A stretch of DNA of 64,000 bases from Erysipelotrichaceae bacterium (GCA_029974225.1 JARKSP010000047.1:1-64000), one strand, 5' to 3'. Shown: positions 39,710 through 50,703, numbered from the stretch's first letter. The notes: generated by a model from the sequence alone, not told the origin. Made by a program: numbers and translations.

Positions 39710-41380
39710 ATGTTAACCGATATTCAGATAGCCCAAAGCTGCCAGAAGAAGCATATTTTAGAAGTTGCCAGAAAGATAGATATCGATGAAAAATACATTG
39801 AACAGTATGGTAACTATAAAGCCAAAATAGATTATTGTTTACTGGAAGATTTAAAAGATAGACAGGATGGCAGACTGATACTGGTTACCGCTATCAACCC
39901 TACTTCAGCCGGAGAAGGAAAAACCACTACCACTGTCGGGCTGGCTGATGCACTGATGAAATTAGGTAAAAAGACTATTGTTGCCTTAAGAGAACCTTCT
40001 CTAGGCCCGGTCTTTGGCATTAAAGGAGGTGCTGCCGGAGGCGGCTATGCTCAGGTTGTTCCCATGGAAGATATTAACCTGCACTTTACCGGAGACTTTC
40101 ATGCCGTATCAGCAGCTAATAATCTGCTGGCTGCAATGATTGACAATCACATTCAGCAGGGCAACAGTCTAAAAATCGATCCACGAAGAATCAGCTGGAA
40201 AAGAGCTGTCGATATGAACGATCGTCAGCTGCGGTCCATCGTCTGCGGTTTAGGCAGCAGAAGTGATGGCACTCCCAGACAGGATGGCTTTGATATCACT
40301 GTCGCCAGTGAAGTTATGGCTATCCTGTGCCTAAGTAAAAACATCAGTGATTTGAAACAGCGACTGGGAAATATTACTATCGGTTATACCTATGACAATA
40401 CTCCGGTTAAAGCGGCAGAACTTAAAGCTCAGGGGGCGATGGCTGCTCTATTAAAAGATGCCTTAAAGCCTAATCTGGTTCAGACACTGGAGGCTACCCC
40501 GGCCTTTATTCACGGCGGACCCTTTGCCAATATCGCCCATGGCTGCAATAGTGTCATCGCCACAAAACTAGCTTTGAAACTGGCTGATTATACCGTCACA
40601 GAAGCTGGTTTCGGTGCTGATCTGGGAGCAGAAAAATTTCTGGATATCAAATGCCGTATCGCCAGTCTGAAACCTGATGCCATTGTCATTGTAGCTACCT
40701 GCCGAGCTTTAAAAAATCATGGCGGCATTCCTAAAAATGATTTAAACAGGGAAGATCTGACGGCTTTAGAAAAAGGTCTGCCCAATCTTTTACAGCATAT
40801 TGACAATATTAAGAATGTCTTTAAAATGCCGGTAGTGGTCGCTATTAACAGATTCCCTGATGACAGTGCCGCTGAACTGCAGCTGATTGCAGAAAAATGT
40901 CGCAGTCTGAATGTCAGTGTCGCTTTAAGTGAAGTCTTCTCATCCGGTTCTGCCGGCGGCATCAGTCTGGCAAAAGAAGTAATTAAACTGACGGAAACCG
41001 CTAGCCAGTTTGAGTTCGCCTATGATCTGAATGATTCAATTTATGACAAATTGAACAAAATAGCCACCAGAATCTACCATGCCGACAGAGTGGAACTTAC
41101 CGCTAATGCCTTAAAACAGCTCAGCCAGCTTGAAGCACTTGGTTTTTCCAGCCTTCCTATCTGCATGGCTAAAACTCAGTATTCATTTTCTGATGATCCG
41201 CTCAAACTGGCAGCTCCTAAAAATTTCACCATTACTGTCAGAGAACTGAAAGTATCATCAGGAGCCGGTTTTATCGTTGCCCTGACTGGCGATATTATGA
41301 CAATGCCGGGACTGCCAAAAGTTCCGGCGGCTGAAAATATTGATGTTGATGACGATGGTCTGATTACCGGATTATTCTAG
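39710..41380 (+). CDS. fhs: Formate-tetrahydrofolate ligase
   Basis: 556 aa; [61 protein letters not shown]. Confidence 0.98.
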   Translation: MLTDIQIAQSCQKKHILEVARKIDIDEKYIEQYGNYKAKIDYCLLEDLKDRQDGRLILVTAINPTSAGEGKTTTTVGLADALMKLGKKTIVALREPSLGPVFGIKGGAAGGGYAQVVPMEDINLHFTGDFHAVSAANNLLAAMIDNHIQQGNSLKIDPRRISWKRAVDMNDRQLRSIVCGLGSRSDGTPRQDGFDITVASEVMAILCLSKNISDLKQRLGNITIGYTYDNTPVKAAELKAQGAMAALLKDALKPNLVQTLEATPAFIHGGPFANIAHGCNSVIATKLALKLADYTVTEAGFGADLGAEKFLDIKCRIASLKPDAIVIVATCRALKNHGGIPKNDLNREDLTALEKGLPNLLQHIDNIKNVFKMPVVVAINRFPDDSAAELQLIAEKCRSLNVSVALSEVFSSGSAGGISLAKEVIKLTETASQFEFAYDLNDSIYDKLNKIATRIYHADRVELTANALKQLSQLEALGFSSLPICMAKTQYSFSDDPLKLAAPKNFTITVRELKVSSGAGFIVALTGDIMTMPGLPKVPAAENIDVDDDGLITGLF

Positions 41381-41393
41381 AAGGAAAAAAATT

Positions 41394-42005
41394 ATGTATA
41401 AAAATACTCTTGAACAGTTCACTATCGCTTTATCCAGCAAAGCCCCTGTCCCTGGCGGAGGTGGAGTGTGTGCTCTTGTTGGTGCTCTGGCCTCTTCCCT
41501 GGGAAGCATGGTTGCCTCTTTAACTATCGGAAAAAAGAGATATCTGACTGTCGAAGAAGAAATAAAACAGTTAAAACAGCAGTCTGAAGCATTAAGAATT
41601 AAACTTCTGGAGGATATCAATCTGGATGCTGAAAGCTTTCTGCCTCTTTCAAAGGCTTACACACTGGACAAAAATGATCCTGGCAGAGATGAGATAATGG
41701 AAAACTGCCTGATTTTAGCCAGTGAAGGACCGCTGACTATCCTAAAAGATATCTGCCAGGTCATTGAGCTGTTAGAACGATATGGACAGATTGGTTCTAA
41801 ATTAGCCGTTTCCGATGCTGCAACCGCGGCTATGCTGGCTTACGGAGCTTTATATGGCTGCAGTATCAATGTAAAAGTTAACACCAGACTGCTGAAAGAC
41901 AGAGAGTTTGCGGACAGAAGAAACAGAGAAGTCGATGAACTGGTGGAAAAATACACTAAAAAAGCTCAAACGATTTTCAATGATATTAACAGGGAGATGA
42001 TTTAA
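41394..42005 (+). CDS. fchA: Cyclodeaminase/cyclohydrolase (formimidoyl-THF cyclodeaminase) family protein
   Basis: 203 aa; SKAPVPGGGGVCALVGALASSLGSMVASLTIGKK, SDAATAAMLAYGAL. Confidence 0.9.
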   Translation: MYKNTLEQFTIALSSKAPVPGGGGVCALVGALASSLGSMVASLTIGKKRYLTVEEEIKQLKQQSEALRIKLLEDINLDAESFLPLSKAYTLDKNDPGRDEIMENCLILASEGPLTILKDICQVIELLERYGQIGSKLAVSDAATAAMLAYGALYGCSINVKVNTRLLKDREFADRRNREVDELVEKYTKKAQTIFNDINREMI

Positions 42006-42856
42006 TGGCTAACATTTTATACGGAAAAGCAGTCAGTGACAGCATCAGTGCAAGAACCAGAAAGATTGTTGAAACAGTAAAAGAACAGGGCCGGGAAGTA
42101 GGTCTGGCTATCATCAGAGTTGGAGAGAATGCGGATGATATTTCCTATGAAAAGGCAGCCGTCAGAAGGTGCCAGCAGTTAGACATCAAGGTGAAAACCA
42201 TAAATTTAGATAAAAACGTATCGTATGATGATTTTTACAGAATATTAGATTCAGTAAATAATGATGCTGATATCGATGGTATTTTAATGATGCGTCCTCT
42301 GCCAGAGAATCTGGCCAATGAAAAAGCCAGAAACTATCTGTGCCCGGCTAAAGATATTGATGGCGGCAGTGATGCGGCCCTGTCTTCTCTGTTTTGTGGC
42401 ACCGGTACTGGATTTGCACCCTGCACCGCTCAGGCAGTCATTGAAATGTTAAAATTCTACAACATTCCTTTAGTCGGTAAAAAAGCTGTCGTTATCGGCA
42501 GAAGTTTAGTGGTCGGAAAACCGGTCAGTATGTTGCTGCTGAATGAAAACTGTACCGTTACTATCTGCCACTCTAAAAGTGAAAATATTCCCAGCCTGAC
42601 CAGAGAAGCAGATATCGTTGTAGCCTGCAGCGGGCAGATGGAATCATTAAACAGAGACTACTTCAAAGCCGGTCAGACGGTCATTGATGTAGGCATCATT
42701 TATAATGAAAAAAAAGGAAAACTGTGTGGTGATGTTCTGTTTGAAGAAGTCGTGGATGTTGTGGAAAACATTTCACCAGTACCTAAAGGAGTAGGTTCGG
42801 TTACTATCGCGGTACTGCTAAACAACCTGGCTATTTCCGCAGCCCGAAAGTTATGA
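42005..42856 (+). CDS. folD: Bifunctional methylene-THF dehydrogenase / methenyl-THF cyclohydrolase
   Basis: 283 aa; SYEKAAVRRCQQLDI, GILMMRPLPENL, PAKDIDGG, VVIGRSLVVGKPVSMLLL, PVPKGVGSVTIAVLLNN. Confidence 0.95.
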   Translation: MANILYGKAVSDSISARTRKIVETVKEQGREVGLAIIRVGENADDISYEKAAVRRCQQLDIKVKTINLDKNVSYDDFYRILDSVNNDADIDGILMMRPLPENLANEKARNYLCPAKDIDGGSDAALSSLFCGTGTGFAPCTAQAVIEMLKFYNIPLVGKKAVVIGRSLVVGKPVSMLLLNENCTVTICHSKSENIPSLTREADIVVACSGQMESLNRDYFKAGQTVIDVGIIYNEKKGKLCGDVLFEEVVDVVENISPVPKGVGSVTIAVLLNNLAISAARKL

Positions 42857-42884
42857 TATTATATGTACATCATAAGGGAGAACT

Positions 42885-43406
42885 ATGACAACTAAACGCC
42901 TGACTACAATATCAATGTTAATAGCGATGAAGGTGATTCTATCAATATTGACACCGGTAAAACTATTAAACTTCAAATTTACCTTTGAAGCTTTTCCTGT
43001 TCTGGCAGCCGGTTTACTGTTTGGCGGATTTGAAGGGTTTATGGTTGGTTTTATCGGCAGTTTTTTGTATCAGCTGCTGTTTTCCGGATATGGCTTTACA
43101 GCTACCACCATCCTATGGATCTTGCCTCATGCCATCAGCGGTCTGGCAGTAGGTTATATCGCGGAAAAGAAAAAAAATAATCTAAGCTTTGTAACAATCT
43201 CGCTTATTGCCATCTTCTCTGCTCTGCTGGTTACCAGTTTAAATACTGTAGCCTTATTCATAGATGCCAAAGTATATGGCTACTACTCCAAAGCCCTGGT
43301 ATTCGGCTCAATTCCCTTAAAGATCATAAGCGGTATAATATTAGCGATTATCTATGCTACAGTACTGCCAAAGACAATCGAACTTATTAAGAAAATTGCC
43401 AAATAA
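42885..43406 (+). CDS. folT: ECF transporter S component, folate type (FolT-like)
   Basis: 173 aa multi-pass membrane protein; FKFTFEAFPVLAAGLLFGGFEGFMVGFIGSFLYQLL; follows folD. Confidence 0.85.
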   Translation: MTTKRLTTISMLIAMKVILSILTPVKLLNFKFTFEAFPVLAAGLLFGGFEGFMVGFIGSFLYQLLFSGYGFTATTILWILPHAISGLAVGYIAEKKKNNLSFVTISLIAIFSALLVTSLNTVALFIDAKVYGYYSKALVFGSIPLKIISGIILAIIYATVLPKTIELIKKIAK

Positions 43407-43433
43407 GCCTGCAGAAGATTGAATCGGAAAATT

Positions 43434-43466
43434 AAAGGATAGTTGTTTCAACTACCCTTTTTAATT
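43434..43466 (+). terminator. Intrinsic terminator
   Basis: AAAGGATAGTTG TTT CAACTACCCTTTTT (one bulge). Confidence 0.65.
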
Positions 43467-43522
43467 GTTGGAGGAACTGAAATTAATCCTGGTTTTGCTA
43501 ATTATAAAGGGAGGTAATATAA

Positions 43523-43603
43523 ATGCACAACCGGCCACCATCAGAATACGGAACTTTAAATTGGCAAAACAAAGAGAAGTTCTTTATAAGGAAAATGACA
43601 TAA
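43523..43603 (+). other. Candidate sORF (26 aa) or decayed gene remnant
   Basis: GGGAGGTAATATAA-ATG; MHNRPPSEYGTLNWQNKEKFFIRKMT*; another frame is open across the same stretch. Confidence 0.3.
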
Positions 43604-43707
43604 TCAGAGTGTCAGATAAAATCGCATAAATCAAAAATCTTCAAAGAATATAAACAGTTTACAAATATTAAAACAACAGTGTTTGTGATTTATTTCTGTT
43701 AATAAAT

Positions 43708-43730
43708 AAAGTTAGGGTTATCCTAACTTT
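43708..43730 (-). terminator. Terminator-like hairpin after nucleoside hydrolase
   Basis: AAAGTTAGG GTTAT CCTAACTTT. Confidence 0.55.
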
Positions 43731-44691
43731 TATTTAACCTGCGATATTTTTCAATTACTTTTTCATCATAATTGATAGCAAGATAAGCTTCTTTCATCTT
43801 GCAGCCATCCACTTCTTCATGAACATAAATATTGGTATCAGCGAACTCTCTGCTCATCTTTCCGCGTTTCGCACCTTCATAATCAACACTTATTCTGACC
43901 GGTCTAACCTCATCAAACAGTTCTGGATTTAACATATACATTGCCGCTACCAGATCATGTAAAACACAGAAGGTCTTGCCTATTGCCTGATAGGTTTTAA
44001 CCAGATAATGCTTTTCAAAAATATCAGCTACCAGATTACCCCAGCGACCACCTTCATATCTTAGAAAAGTAAATTCATTAACATCAAAGTAAACCTTCAT
44101 AGTCACATCCAGCGGGAACATATGGAACACCACTTTATTTTCATTTAGGGCACTCATCACAATATCCAAAGCCTTTAAATCAAAATAATAGTTGAACTCA
44201 CAGTATGGCGTAATGTTACCCCTTGAAAATGTTCCCCCCATTGAATAGACAGCTTTGACATTTTCAAAAGCCTGAGGATTCTTCAGAATTAAGGCCGCCA
44301 GATTTGACAGCGGGCCTAAAGCCAGAATTTCAATTTCACCAGGATATTTAAGCAGCATTTCTTCCATAAAATCAATCGCATTAATATCGCTTAGATTGGT
44401 GGTTGTATAAGGGATCTCGACATCACCAAAACCATTTTTACCATGAAAGAAACTGGATTTGATACTTGGATCGATCGATAAAGGCGCCACTCCCTTATAA
44501 ACCCTGACATCCTTTTTAAAGAAATCCACTAAACGCAAGGCATTTTTGTAGGTGTACTCCAGAGGTCTGTTTCCGCCAACACAGCTAATGCCCAATACTT
44601 CGATATCTTCTTTCAATAATAAGGCATTAATAGCTAAGGCATCATCAACCCCAGGATCACAGTCAATAATTACTTTTCTTTTTTTATCCAT
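43723..44691 (-). CDS. Nucleoside hydrolase
   Basis: 322 aa; KVIIDCDPGVDDALAINALL, VYSMGGTFSRGNITPYCEFNYYFDLKALDIV. Confidence 0.93.
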   Translation of the reverse strand: MDKKRKVIIDCDPGVDDALAINALLLKEDIEVLGISCVGGNRPLEYTYKNALRLVDFFKKDVRVYKGVAPLSIDPSIKSSFFHGKNGFGDVEIPYTTTNLSDINAIDFMEEMLLKYPGEIEILALGPLSNLAALILKNPQAFENVKAVYSMGGTFSRGNITPYCEFNYYFDLKALDIVMSALNENKVVFHMFPLDVTMKVYFDVNEFTFLRYEGGRWGNLVADIFEKHYLVKTYQAIGKTFCVLHDLVAAMYMLNPELFDEVRPVRISVDYEGAKRGKMSREFADTNIYVHEEVDGCKMKEAYLAINYDEKVIEKYRRLNKS

Positions 44692-46549
44692 CTTGGTTCT
44701 CCTTATAATGTTTCAAATAGATCTGAATTGTTATTATGTCAGCTGGATTGACTCCCGAAATTCTTGAGGCCTGCCCAATGGTTATCGGTCTTACATCCTG
44801 CAGTTTTTCTTTGGCTTCAATTGACAGATTTATGATTCTATTATAATCCAGATCATCTGGCAGGGGCTGTTTTTCCAATCTGATCAGATTAGCCGCTTCT
44901 CTTCTGGTTTTAGATATATAGCCTTCGAATTTAATTTCGATATCCAGCTGTCTGGCTAGCTTATCATCGATTTCAATATCATGCAGCTGACAGATAACTG
45001 CGGTTTCAATATTAGGTCTCTTTATCAAATCATGACAGTTAACCTGTGTTCTGTTATCACCATAGCCTTTTTCGCTGAGATAATCTAGCAGCTGCTGACT
45101 ATAATTGACTTTTGTTTCCGCTAGCAGCTGTTTGAAACGGTTTAGCTGGCTAACCTTGGAAAGAAACTTCCGATATCTTTCTTCACTTATCAGACCAGTC
45201 TGATAGCCATATTCAGTCAGCCTCTGATCAGCATTATCATGTCTTAAAAGCAGTCTGTATTCTGCCCGGCTGGTCAATAGACGATAAGGTTCCCTGGTTC
45301 CCTTGGTAACCAGATCATCAATCATAACGCCGATATAGGCTTCATCTCTTCTTAATACCAGTGGCTGTTTACCCTTTAACTTATTAACGGCGTTAATTCC
45401 CGCCAGCAGTCCCTGGCCGGCAGCTTCCTCATAACCGGAAGTCCCGTTAATCTGACCGGCAGTAAACAGGTTTTCCACCAGTTTTGTCTCTAATGACGGT
45501 TTTAAGTGCAGGGGATCAATGGCATCATATTCAATCGCATAGGCATATTTGTCAACAATGTGATTCTTAAAACCCGGTAGCGAATAAAGCATTCTGTCCT
45601 GGACATCATAAGGCATACTGGTCGAAAAACCCTGAACATAGGTTGTATCCAGCGATAATGACTCCGGCTCCAGAAAAATCTGATGGCGCTCCTTATCAGC
45701 GAATCTGACAATCTTATCTTCTACCGATGGACAGTATCTGGTTCCGGTTCCTTCGACAACTCCAGAATACATGCTTGATTTGTGCAGGTTTTCCTGGATG
45801 ATCTGATGCGTTTCAGGTTGAGTATAAATCAGATAACAGGGCAGCTGTTTTTCTAAAGGCCGAATCCTTTCCGTTTCGTAGGAAAAAGCTTCAGTTTCAT
45901 TATTTCCCGGCTCCAGAGTGGCACAGGAAAAATCAATGGAAGCCGTTTTTATTCTTGCTGGAGTTCCGGTTTTTAATCTCAGTAATTTAAAACCCAGCCT
46001 CTTCAGATTTTCAGAAAGATTTTTAGTGGTTTTCTGATTGTCTGGACCTATTGAAGTGACATGGTCTGAAACCATTATCTTGGAATTCATAAAAGTTCCC
46101 GTAGTTAAAATCACTATCTTGGCTTCCAGTACTTCTCTACTTTCTGTCAGTACCCCTTTGATTCTGCCCTCTTCAACCAGTATTTCCTCCACCAGACATT
46201 CTTTAACTGTCAGGTTTTCCTGATTTTCTAAAACTTCACGCATTTTTTCTTTATACAGAATCTTGTCGGCCTGAACTCTCAGGCTTCGGACTCCGGGCCC
46301 CTTGGTTGTATTAAGCATTTTAAACTGCAAGGCTGTCGCATCAGCTATTTTAGCCATCTGGCCACCTAAAGCATCAATTTCTCTGACAACTACTCCTTTT
46401 GCCGGTCCGCCAATAGAAGGATTGCATGGCAAAGAAGCCATAAACTCTTTGTTTAAGGTACATAGAACAGTATTAAACCCCAGCCTGCTGGTGGCCAGTG
46501 CTGCTTCACATCCGGCATGTCCCGCTCCTACGACAATTACATCGGCCAT
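44684..46549 (-). CDS. mnmG: tRNA uridine-5-carboxymethylaminomethyl modification enzyme MnmG (GidA)
   Basis: 621 aa; VVGAGHAGCEAALATSRLG, NPSIGGPAKGVVVREIDALGG, TGQINGTSGYEEAAGQGLLAGINA. Confidence 0.98.
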   Translation of the reverse strand: MADVIVVGAGHAGCEAALATSRLGFNTVLCTLNKEFMASLPCNPSIGGPAKGVVVREIDALGGQMAKIADATALQFKMLNTTKGPGVRSLRVQADKILYKEKMREVLENQENLTVKECLVEEILVEEGRIKGVLTESREVLEAKIVILTTGTFMNSKIMVSDHVTSIGPDNQKTTKNLSENLKRLGFKLLRLKTGTPARIKTASIDFSCATLEPGNNETEAFSYETERIRPLEKQLPCYLIYTQPETHQIIQENLHKSSMYSGVVEGTGTRYCPSVEDKIVRFADKERHQIFLEPESLSLDTTYVQGFSTSMPYDVQDRMLYSLPGFKNHIVDKYAYAIEYDAIDPLHLKPSLETKLVENLFTAGQINGTSGYEEAAGQGLLAGINAVNKLKGKQPLVLRRDEAYIGVMIDDLVTKGTREPYRLLTSRAEYRLLLRHDNADQRLTEYGYQTGLISEERYRKFLSKVSQLNRFKQLLAETKVNYSQQLLDYLSEKGYGDNRTQVNCHDLIKRPNIETAVICQLHDIEIDDKLARQLDIEIKFEGYISKTRREAANLIRLEKQPLPDDLDYNRIINLSIEAKEKLQDVRPITIGQASRISGVNPADIITIQIYLKHYKENQDG

Positions 46550-46613
46550 ACATTCATTCTCCTACTTTATAAGTATAGCACATTAGAAAACGGCGTAATT
46601 AAAAAAGGTGAAT

Positions 46614-47366
46614 CTACTTGGATCCACCTTGATATATTTCGAATTGCTTAGCCGCTGTGATTTTTATATTCTGATGATCTATTCCTTTTTTAGCCAGAAT
46701 TTCAATTACCGTCTCATAAGCCAGCTCTATCGTGTTGGCCTCCTGAGAGATATGGGCCAGAACTATCTCCTTAGTATCTTCGTTGATACACTCTGACAGA
46801 GCATAGCCACAATCTTCATTTGACAGATGACCACAATCCGATACAATACGATTTTTTATATATTTCGGTCTTGTCGTATTTAACAGCATTTCCGGGTCAT
46901 GGTTACTCTCCATAATGTAATAATTGGCATTTCTGATAATTCTGATATTTCTATCCGACAGGTATCCGGTATCCGTTACGATAACCAGCGTTTCCTGGCC
47001 ATCAAAAATAACATAGCCTACTGTAATCTCAGTATCATGAGATAGTGGTATTGCCAGAATATCCAAGTCTTTAACTGTAAAAACATCAAGAGGTTTAATC
47101 AGATGATTTCTGTTTAACCCACTGATTTTGAAGGGAGAATAAACATCTAAATTTTTAATAAACCCGGTATTATTCAAATGGTCACTATGAGCATGGGTAA
47201 TTAATACTCCATCCAAATCCTGATAATCAAGTCTGATTTCCTCAAAAGAGTCTTTCAAATATTTTTGCGTTATGCCAAAGTCAATCATTATCATGGTGTC
47301 TTTACTTTTAACGACTGTACAGTTTCCTTTTGAACCACTGGCTAAAACATAATATTCCATTACCAC
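46614..47366 (-). CDS. MBL-fold metallohydrolase (YycJ/WalJ-like)
   Basis: 250 aa; VLASGSKGNCTVV, LITHAHSDHLNNTGF, ESNHDPEMLL; ILAHISQEANT. Confidence 0.9.
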   Translation of the reverse strand: MVMEYYVLASGSKGNCTVVKSKDTMIMIDFGITQKYLKDSFEEIRLDYQDLDGVLITHAHSDHLNNTGFIKNLDVYSPFKISGLNRNHLIKPLDVFTVKDLDILAIPLSHDTEITVGYVIFDGQETLVIVTDTGYLSDRNIRIIRNANYYIMESNHDPEMLLNTTRPKYIKNRIVSDCGHLSNEDCGYALSECINEDTKEIVLAHISQEANTIELAYETVIEILAKKGIDHQNIKITAAKQFEIYQGGSK

Positions 47367-48883
47367 CGACCAGCCTGTTCACATGGTAAAATCCAGCAAG
47401 GATCAACAAGCTCACCATCAATATAAAAACCTATATCCAGATGCGGTCCACTGCTGAGACCGGTATTGCCGATCTGACCAATTACCTGTCCTCTTAATAC
47501 CAGATCACCGACTTCATAATAACCTGGTGTATGCATATGCAGATATCTGGCAATAATACCGTTGCCATGGTCAATATAATAATGATATCCCATCGTAAAA
47601 TTGTATGCTTTTACGATGATGGTCCCATCAGCAGCAGCTAAAACGTCACCATATGGATTGTATCTGTCGATAAAGTCACAGCCGTGATGATTGGCATAAC
47701 AATAGAAGTCACAGGTAATAATCGGGTTGTTTACCGGCAGTGAGAAAAAGATCCCTCTATTATCATAATCCTGCATATTGTACCTGTATTGTCCGATTGT
47801 CGGCTCAACTCTTATCACTACACTGTCCTGACGATAACTTGTCAGGATTCCGTTGACATAGATATCCGTATAGGTTGCATCATTATAACCGGTTGCCGGA
47901 GCAACATCTTCCACTACTTCACCTCTTTGAACCTTAATGTCAAAAGTGTAGATGCTTTCTGTCGGATAAGTTACTTCCTGAACCAGACGCTGCTGTTCAA
48001 CAACTACGGTAATCGGAGAAGTGAAGTAGGTAATAATCAGCTGCTGGCCAGGAACAATTGCCTGATTGATATTATCAATATCTTCATTTATAGCCAACAG
48101 CTGTTTTGGCAGTAGGCCGGCTTTAGAGGCTACACCACTGAGGGTATCAAATTCTACAACAGTGTAATATTCCAGTTCGTAGTCTCTTCCATAACATAAA
48201 TACATGAATATCGCATCTTCATCTGCAAACAGTTCGTTGGTGCTGGCTCCAGTTGGAGTAGCCTTGATTGTTTCTTCAATATAGATGCTTTTATCCTGGA
48301 CGCCATAAGTGGTCAGGTCAAGAATGTTTTCATGCCTTTCTAAGGCAGCATAAACCTTTTCATCGATAAAGCAGAGCGCAAATCTTCTCAAAGCATTAGA
48401 AAACTCTTCAATAGACTTAACATATATCGTATCAATTACCTCGCCATCTCTTACAATTTCTATTTTAACGGCCTGAACAACCAGCAGGTTGTTATTAGTA
48501 ATATAAGACAGTATTTCTTTGTCTTTATTCTCATATTTCCAGAAAGATTTCTCTTTTAGAATATAGATTTCATCACTGATATCAACTTTATAGCCCTCAA
48601 ACTTGGTTCCGGCTAATTTCGCTTCTTCCATATCAATAGCTTTTTGAATAAGTTCAGCATCATATAAGATCCCGATCAGGTTGCCCTTATGATAAACCTT
48701 GGTTACATCAATAGGTTCCAGGGAGACATATTCAATTTTCTGGGCTAGATATGATTTTTCTTCATTTAAGTTGATATTGGCAATAAGTGCCTGTTTCCCA
48801 ATATTGGAAGGGAAAAACATTACAATTAAAATAGAAAAAACAAGGCTTATAAACATTAAAATTAATTCTTTTTTTCTTTTCAT
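47360..48883 (-). CDS. M23 family metallopeptidase with LysM/G5-type domains
   Basis: 507 aa; N-terminal TM; HHGCDFIDRYNPYGDVLAAADGTIIV, DHGNGIIARYLHMHTPGY, GLSSGPHLDIGFYIDG; G5-like TYPTESIYTFDIKVQRGEVVE. Confidence 0.9.
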   Translation of the reverse strand: MKRKKELILMFISLVFSILIVMFFPSNIGKQALIANINLNEEKSYLAQKIEYVSLEPIDVTKVYHKGNLIGILYDAELIQKAIDMEEAKLAGTKFEGYKVDISDEIYILKEKSFWKYENKDKEILSYITNNNLLVVQAVKIEIVRDGEVIDTIYVKSIEEFSNALRRFALCFIDEKVYAALERHENILDLTTYGVQDKSIYIEETIKATPTGASTNELFADEDAIFMYLCYGRDYELEYYTVVEFDTLSGVASKAGLLPKQLLAINEDIDNINQAIVPGQQLIITYFTSPITVVVEQQRLVQEVTYPTESIYTFDIKVQRGEVVEDVAPATGYNDATYTDIYVNGILTSYRQDSVVIRVEPTIGQYRYNMQDYDNRGIFFSLPVNNPIITCDFYCYANHHGCDFIDRYNPYGDVLAAADGTIIVKAYNFTMGYHYYIDHGNGIIARYLHMHTPGYYEVGDLVLRGQVIGQIGNTGLSSGPHLDIGFYIDGELVDPCWILPCEQAGRW

Positions 48884-48884
48884 A

Positions 48885-50246
48885 CTATACCTCGTAATCT
48901 CTGGTTTCTAATGTTTCCTTTGTATGGAAAGCATTTGTTGGAGAATCAAAAGAAAATAGCAGCTCACCAGTTGCACCATTACGATGCTTAGCGATAATAA
49001 GCTCAATTTCTTTTACCAAATTCTTGGCTGCAGAATCATCTTCATCTTTCTTTTTATCTATCTTGCGATGCAAAAACATAACCAGGTCAGCATCCTGCTC
49101 AATTGCCCCAGATTCTCTTAAATCCGATAACATCGGCTTTCTTTCTCTGCCCATCTCAATACTTCTTGAAAGCTGTGACAAGGCAATTACCGGAACCTTC
49201 AGTTCTCTGGCCATCTGTTTTAAAGAACGAGAAATTTCACTTACCTCCAGCTGTCTGTTTTCCGTCTTGGAAACTGAAGGAGCAATCAGCTGCAGATAGT
49301 CAATAATTATCAGATCCAATCCATGGTCGCTCTGCAATTTACGACATTTGGCAAAAATATCATTAACCTTGATGGTTGGCGAATCATCAATGAAAATACC
49401 CGCCTTTTCCAGCTGACCTTTAGCCTCATCTATTCTGCCCCAGTCCTCGTTTCCCAGATTTTTGCCGGTTCTGAGTTTTCTAATTTCCACATTGCCTTTG
49501 GCAGCCATCATTCTCATCGCCAGATGAATAGCTGGCATCTCCAGAGAAAAGACAGCCACTTTCCTATCATATCTGATGGCGGTGTTACTGGCAATGTTTA
49601 AAGCAAAGGCTGTTTTACCTACTGAAGGTCTGGCAGCGATAATAATCAGATCTCCATCCTGAAAACCATTGGTGATATTATCTAAAAATGTAAAACCTGA
49701 AGGAACACCAGTCATTCCTCCTTTTTCTCTTAAAAGATGAATCCTTTTGATTAATTCGTTAAAGGTTTCCTTACTGTTTTTAAACTCTGTAACCTTTCTG
49801 TCCCGACTGACCTTTAGAATCATGCTTTCAGCTTCATTTAAAACATCTAAAGGGTCATACTGTCCTTCATAACTTTTCTGCCTGATTTTTTCTGATACCT
49901 CAATAAGCCTTCTTAACAAAGCTTTTTCTTTTATCGTGGTGATGTAGTGAACAGAATTGGCGCTGCTGATGGCTAAATCAGTCAGATGCATAATGTGATC
50001 TAATCCACCAACCTTGTTCAGCTCCTGAAGATCCTGCAATCTGGTAATAACTGTTGCGACATCAATCGGTTTATTTTCCTGATTCAAATCCTTCATCACC
50101 TGATAGATTTTTCTGTTGGCTGGCGCAAAGAAATCCTCGGGCTGCAGATTCTCTTCAAAGGTAAAGCGAAATGTTTCAGGGTATAGAAATAGCGAGCCTA
50201 ATAAGGCCTTTTCAGCATCAATACTTGCTGGCACCTGTAAAGTCAT
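48885..50246 (-). CDS. dnaB: Replicative DNA helicase DnaB
   Basis: 453 aa; SIDAEKALLGSLF, IIAARPSVGKTAFALNIA, SLEMPAIHLAMRM, LIIIDYLQLI, LSDLRESGAIEQDADLV. Confidence 0.97.
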   Translation of the reverse strand: MTLQVPASIDAEKALLGSLFLYPETFRFTFEENLQPEDFFAPANRKIYQVMKDLNQENKPIDVATVITRLQDLQELNKVGGLDHIMHLTDLAISSANSVHYITTIKEKALLRRLIEVSEKIRQKSYEGQYDPLDVLNEAESMILKVSRDRKVTEFKNSKETFNELIKRIHLLREKGGMTGVPSGFTFLDNITNGFQDGDLIIIAARPSVGKTAFALNIASNTAIRYDRKVAVFSLEMPAIHLAMRMMAAKGNVEIRKLRTGKNLGNEDWGRIDEAKGQLEKAGIFIDDSPTIKVNDIFAKCRKLQSDHGLDLIIIDYLQLIAPSVSKTENRQLEVSEISRSLKQMARELKVPVIALSQLSRSIEMGRERKPMLSDLRESGAIEQDADLVMFLHRKIDKKKDEDDSAAKNLVKEIELIIAKHRNGATGELLFSFDSPTNAFHTKETLETRDYEV

Positions 50247-50256
50247 AAATACCCTC

Positions 50257-50703
50257 CTATAAGCTGATTACTTCAACGGCGAACTTGGCGATTACTTCCT
50301 TGAATAATTCAACCTTCACCGGATAATTACCTAATCTGGTAATATTTTCCGTGTCGACAAACTTACGCTTATCCACTGTAATATTATACTGCTTAGCTAA
50401 CTCATCAGCAATCTTGCCCGTATTAATACTGCCAAAAAGTTTACCATCATTTCCACTTTTGGCAACAATCTTTAAAGTCAGTTTCTCCAGTCGGTCTTTT
50501 AAGTCTAAAGCCTGCTGCTTTCTGGCCTTATAATCAGCTGCAGCCTGATCTTTCTGGTTCTGTAATACTTTTAAAGCATTTTTAGTGGCTTCAACAGCCA
50601 GTCGGTTTTTAATTAAATAGTTACGAGCATAACCGTCGGCCACTTCCTTAATTTCATTTTTCTTACCCACGTTTTTTACATCAGTCAATAGGATTACCTT
50701 CAT
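50257..50703 (-). CDS. rplI: 50S ribosomal protein L9
   Basis: [39 protein letters not shown] opens at 50733, ATG at 50703 is the family N-terminus. Confidence 0.97.
   Translation of the reverse strand: MKVILLTDVKNVGKKNEIKEVADGYARNYLIKNRLAVEATKNALKVLQNQKDQAAADYKARKQQALDLKDRLEKLTLKIVAKSGNDGKLFGSINTGKIADELAKQYNITVDKRKFVDTENITRLGNYPVKVELFKEVIAKFAVEVISL

Noticed and set aside
39604-39710. Possible THF riboswitch upstream of fhs
   Set aside because: Region is about 105 nt, shared by divergent promoters, AT-rich, and I see no conserved THF aptamer helices.
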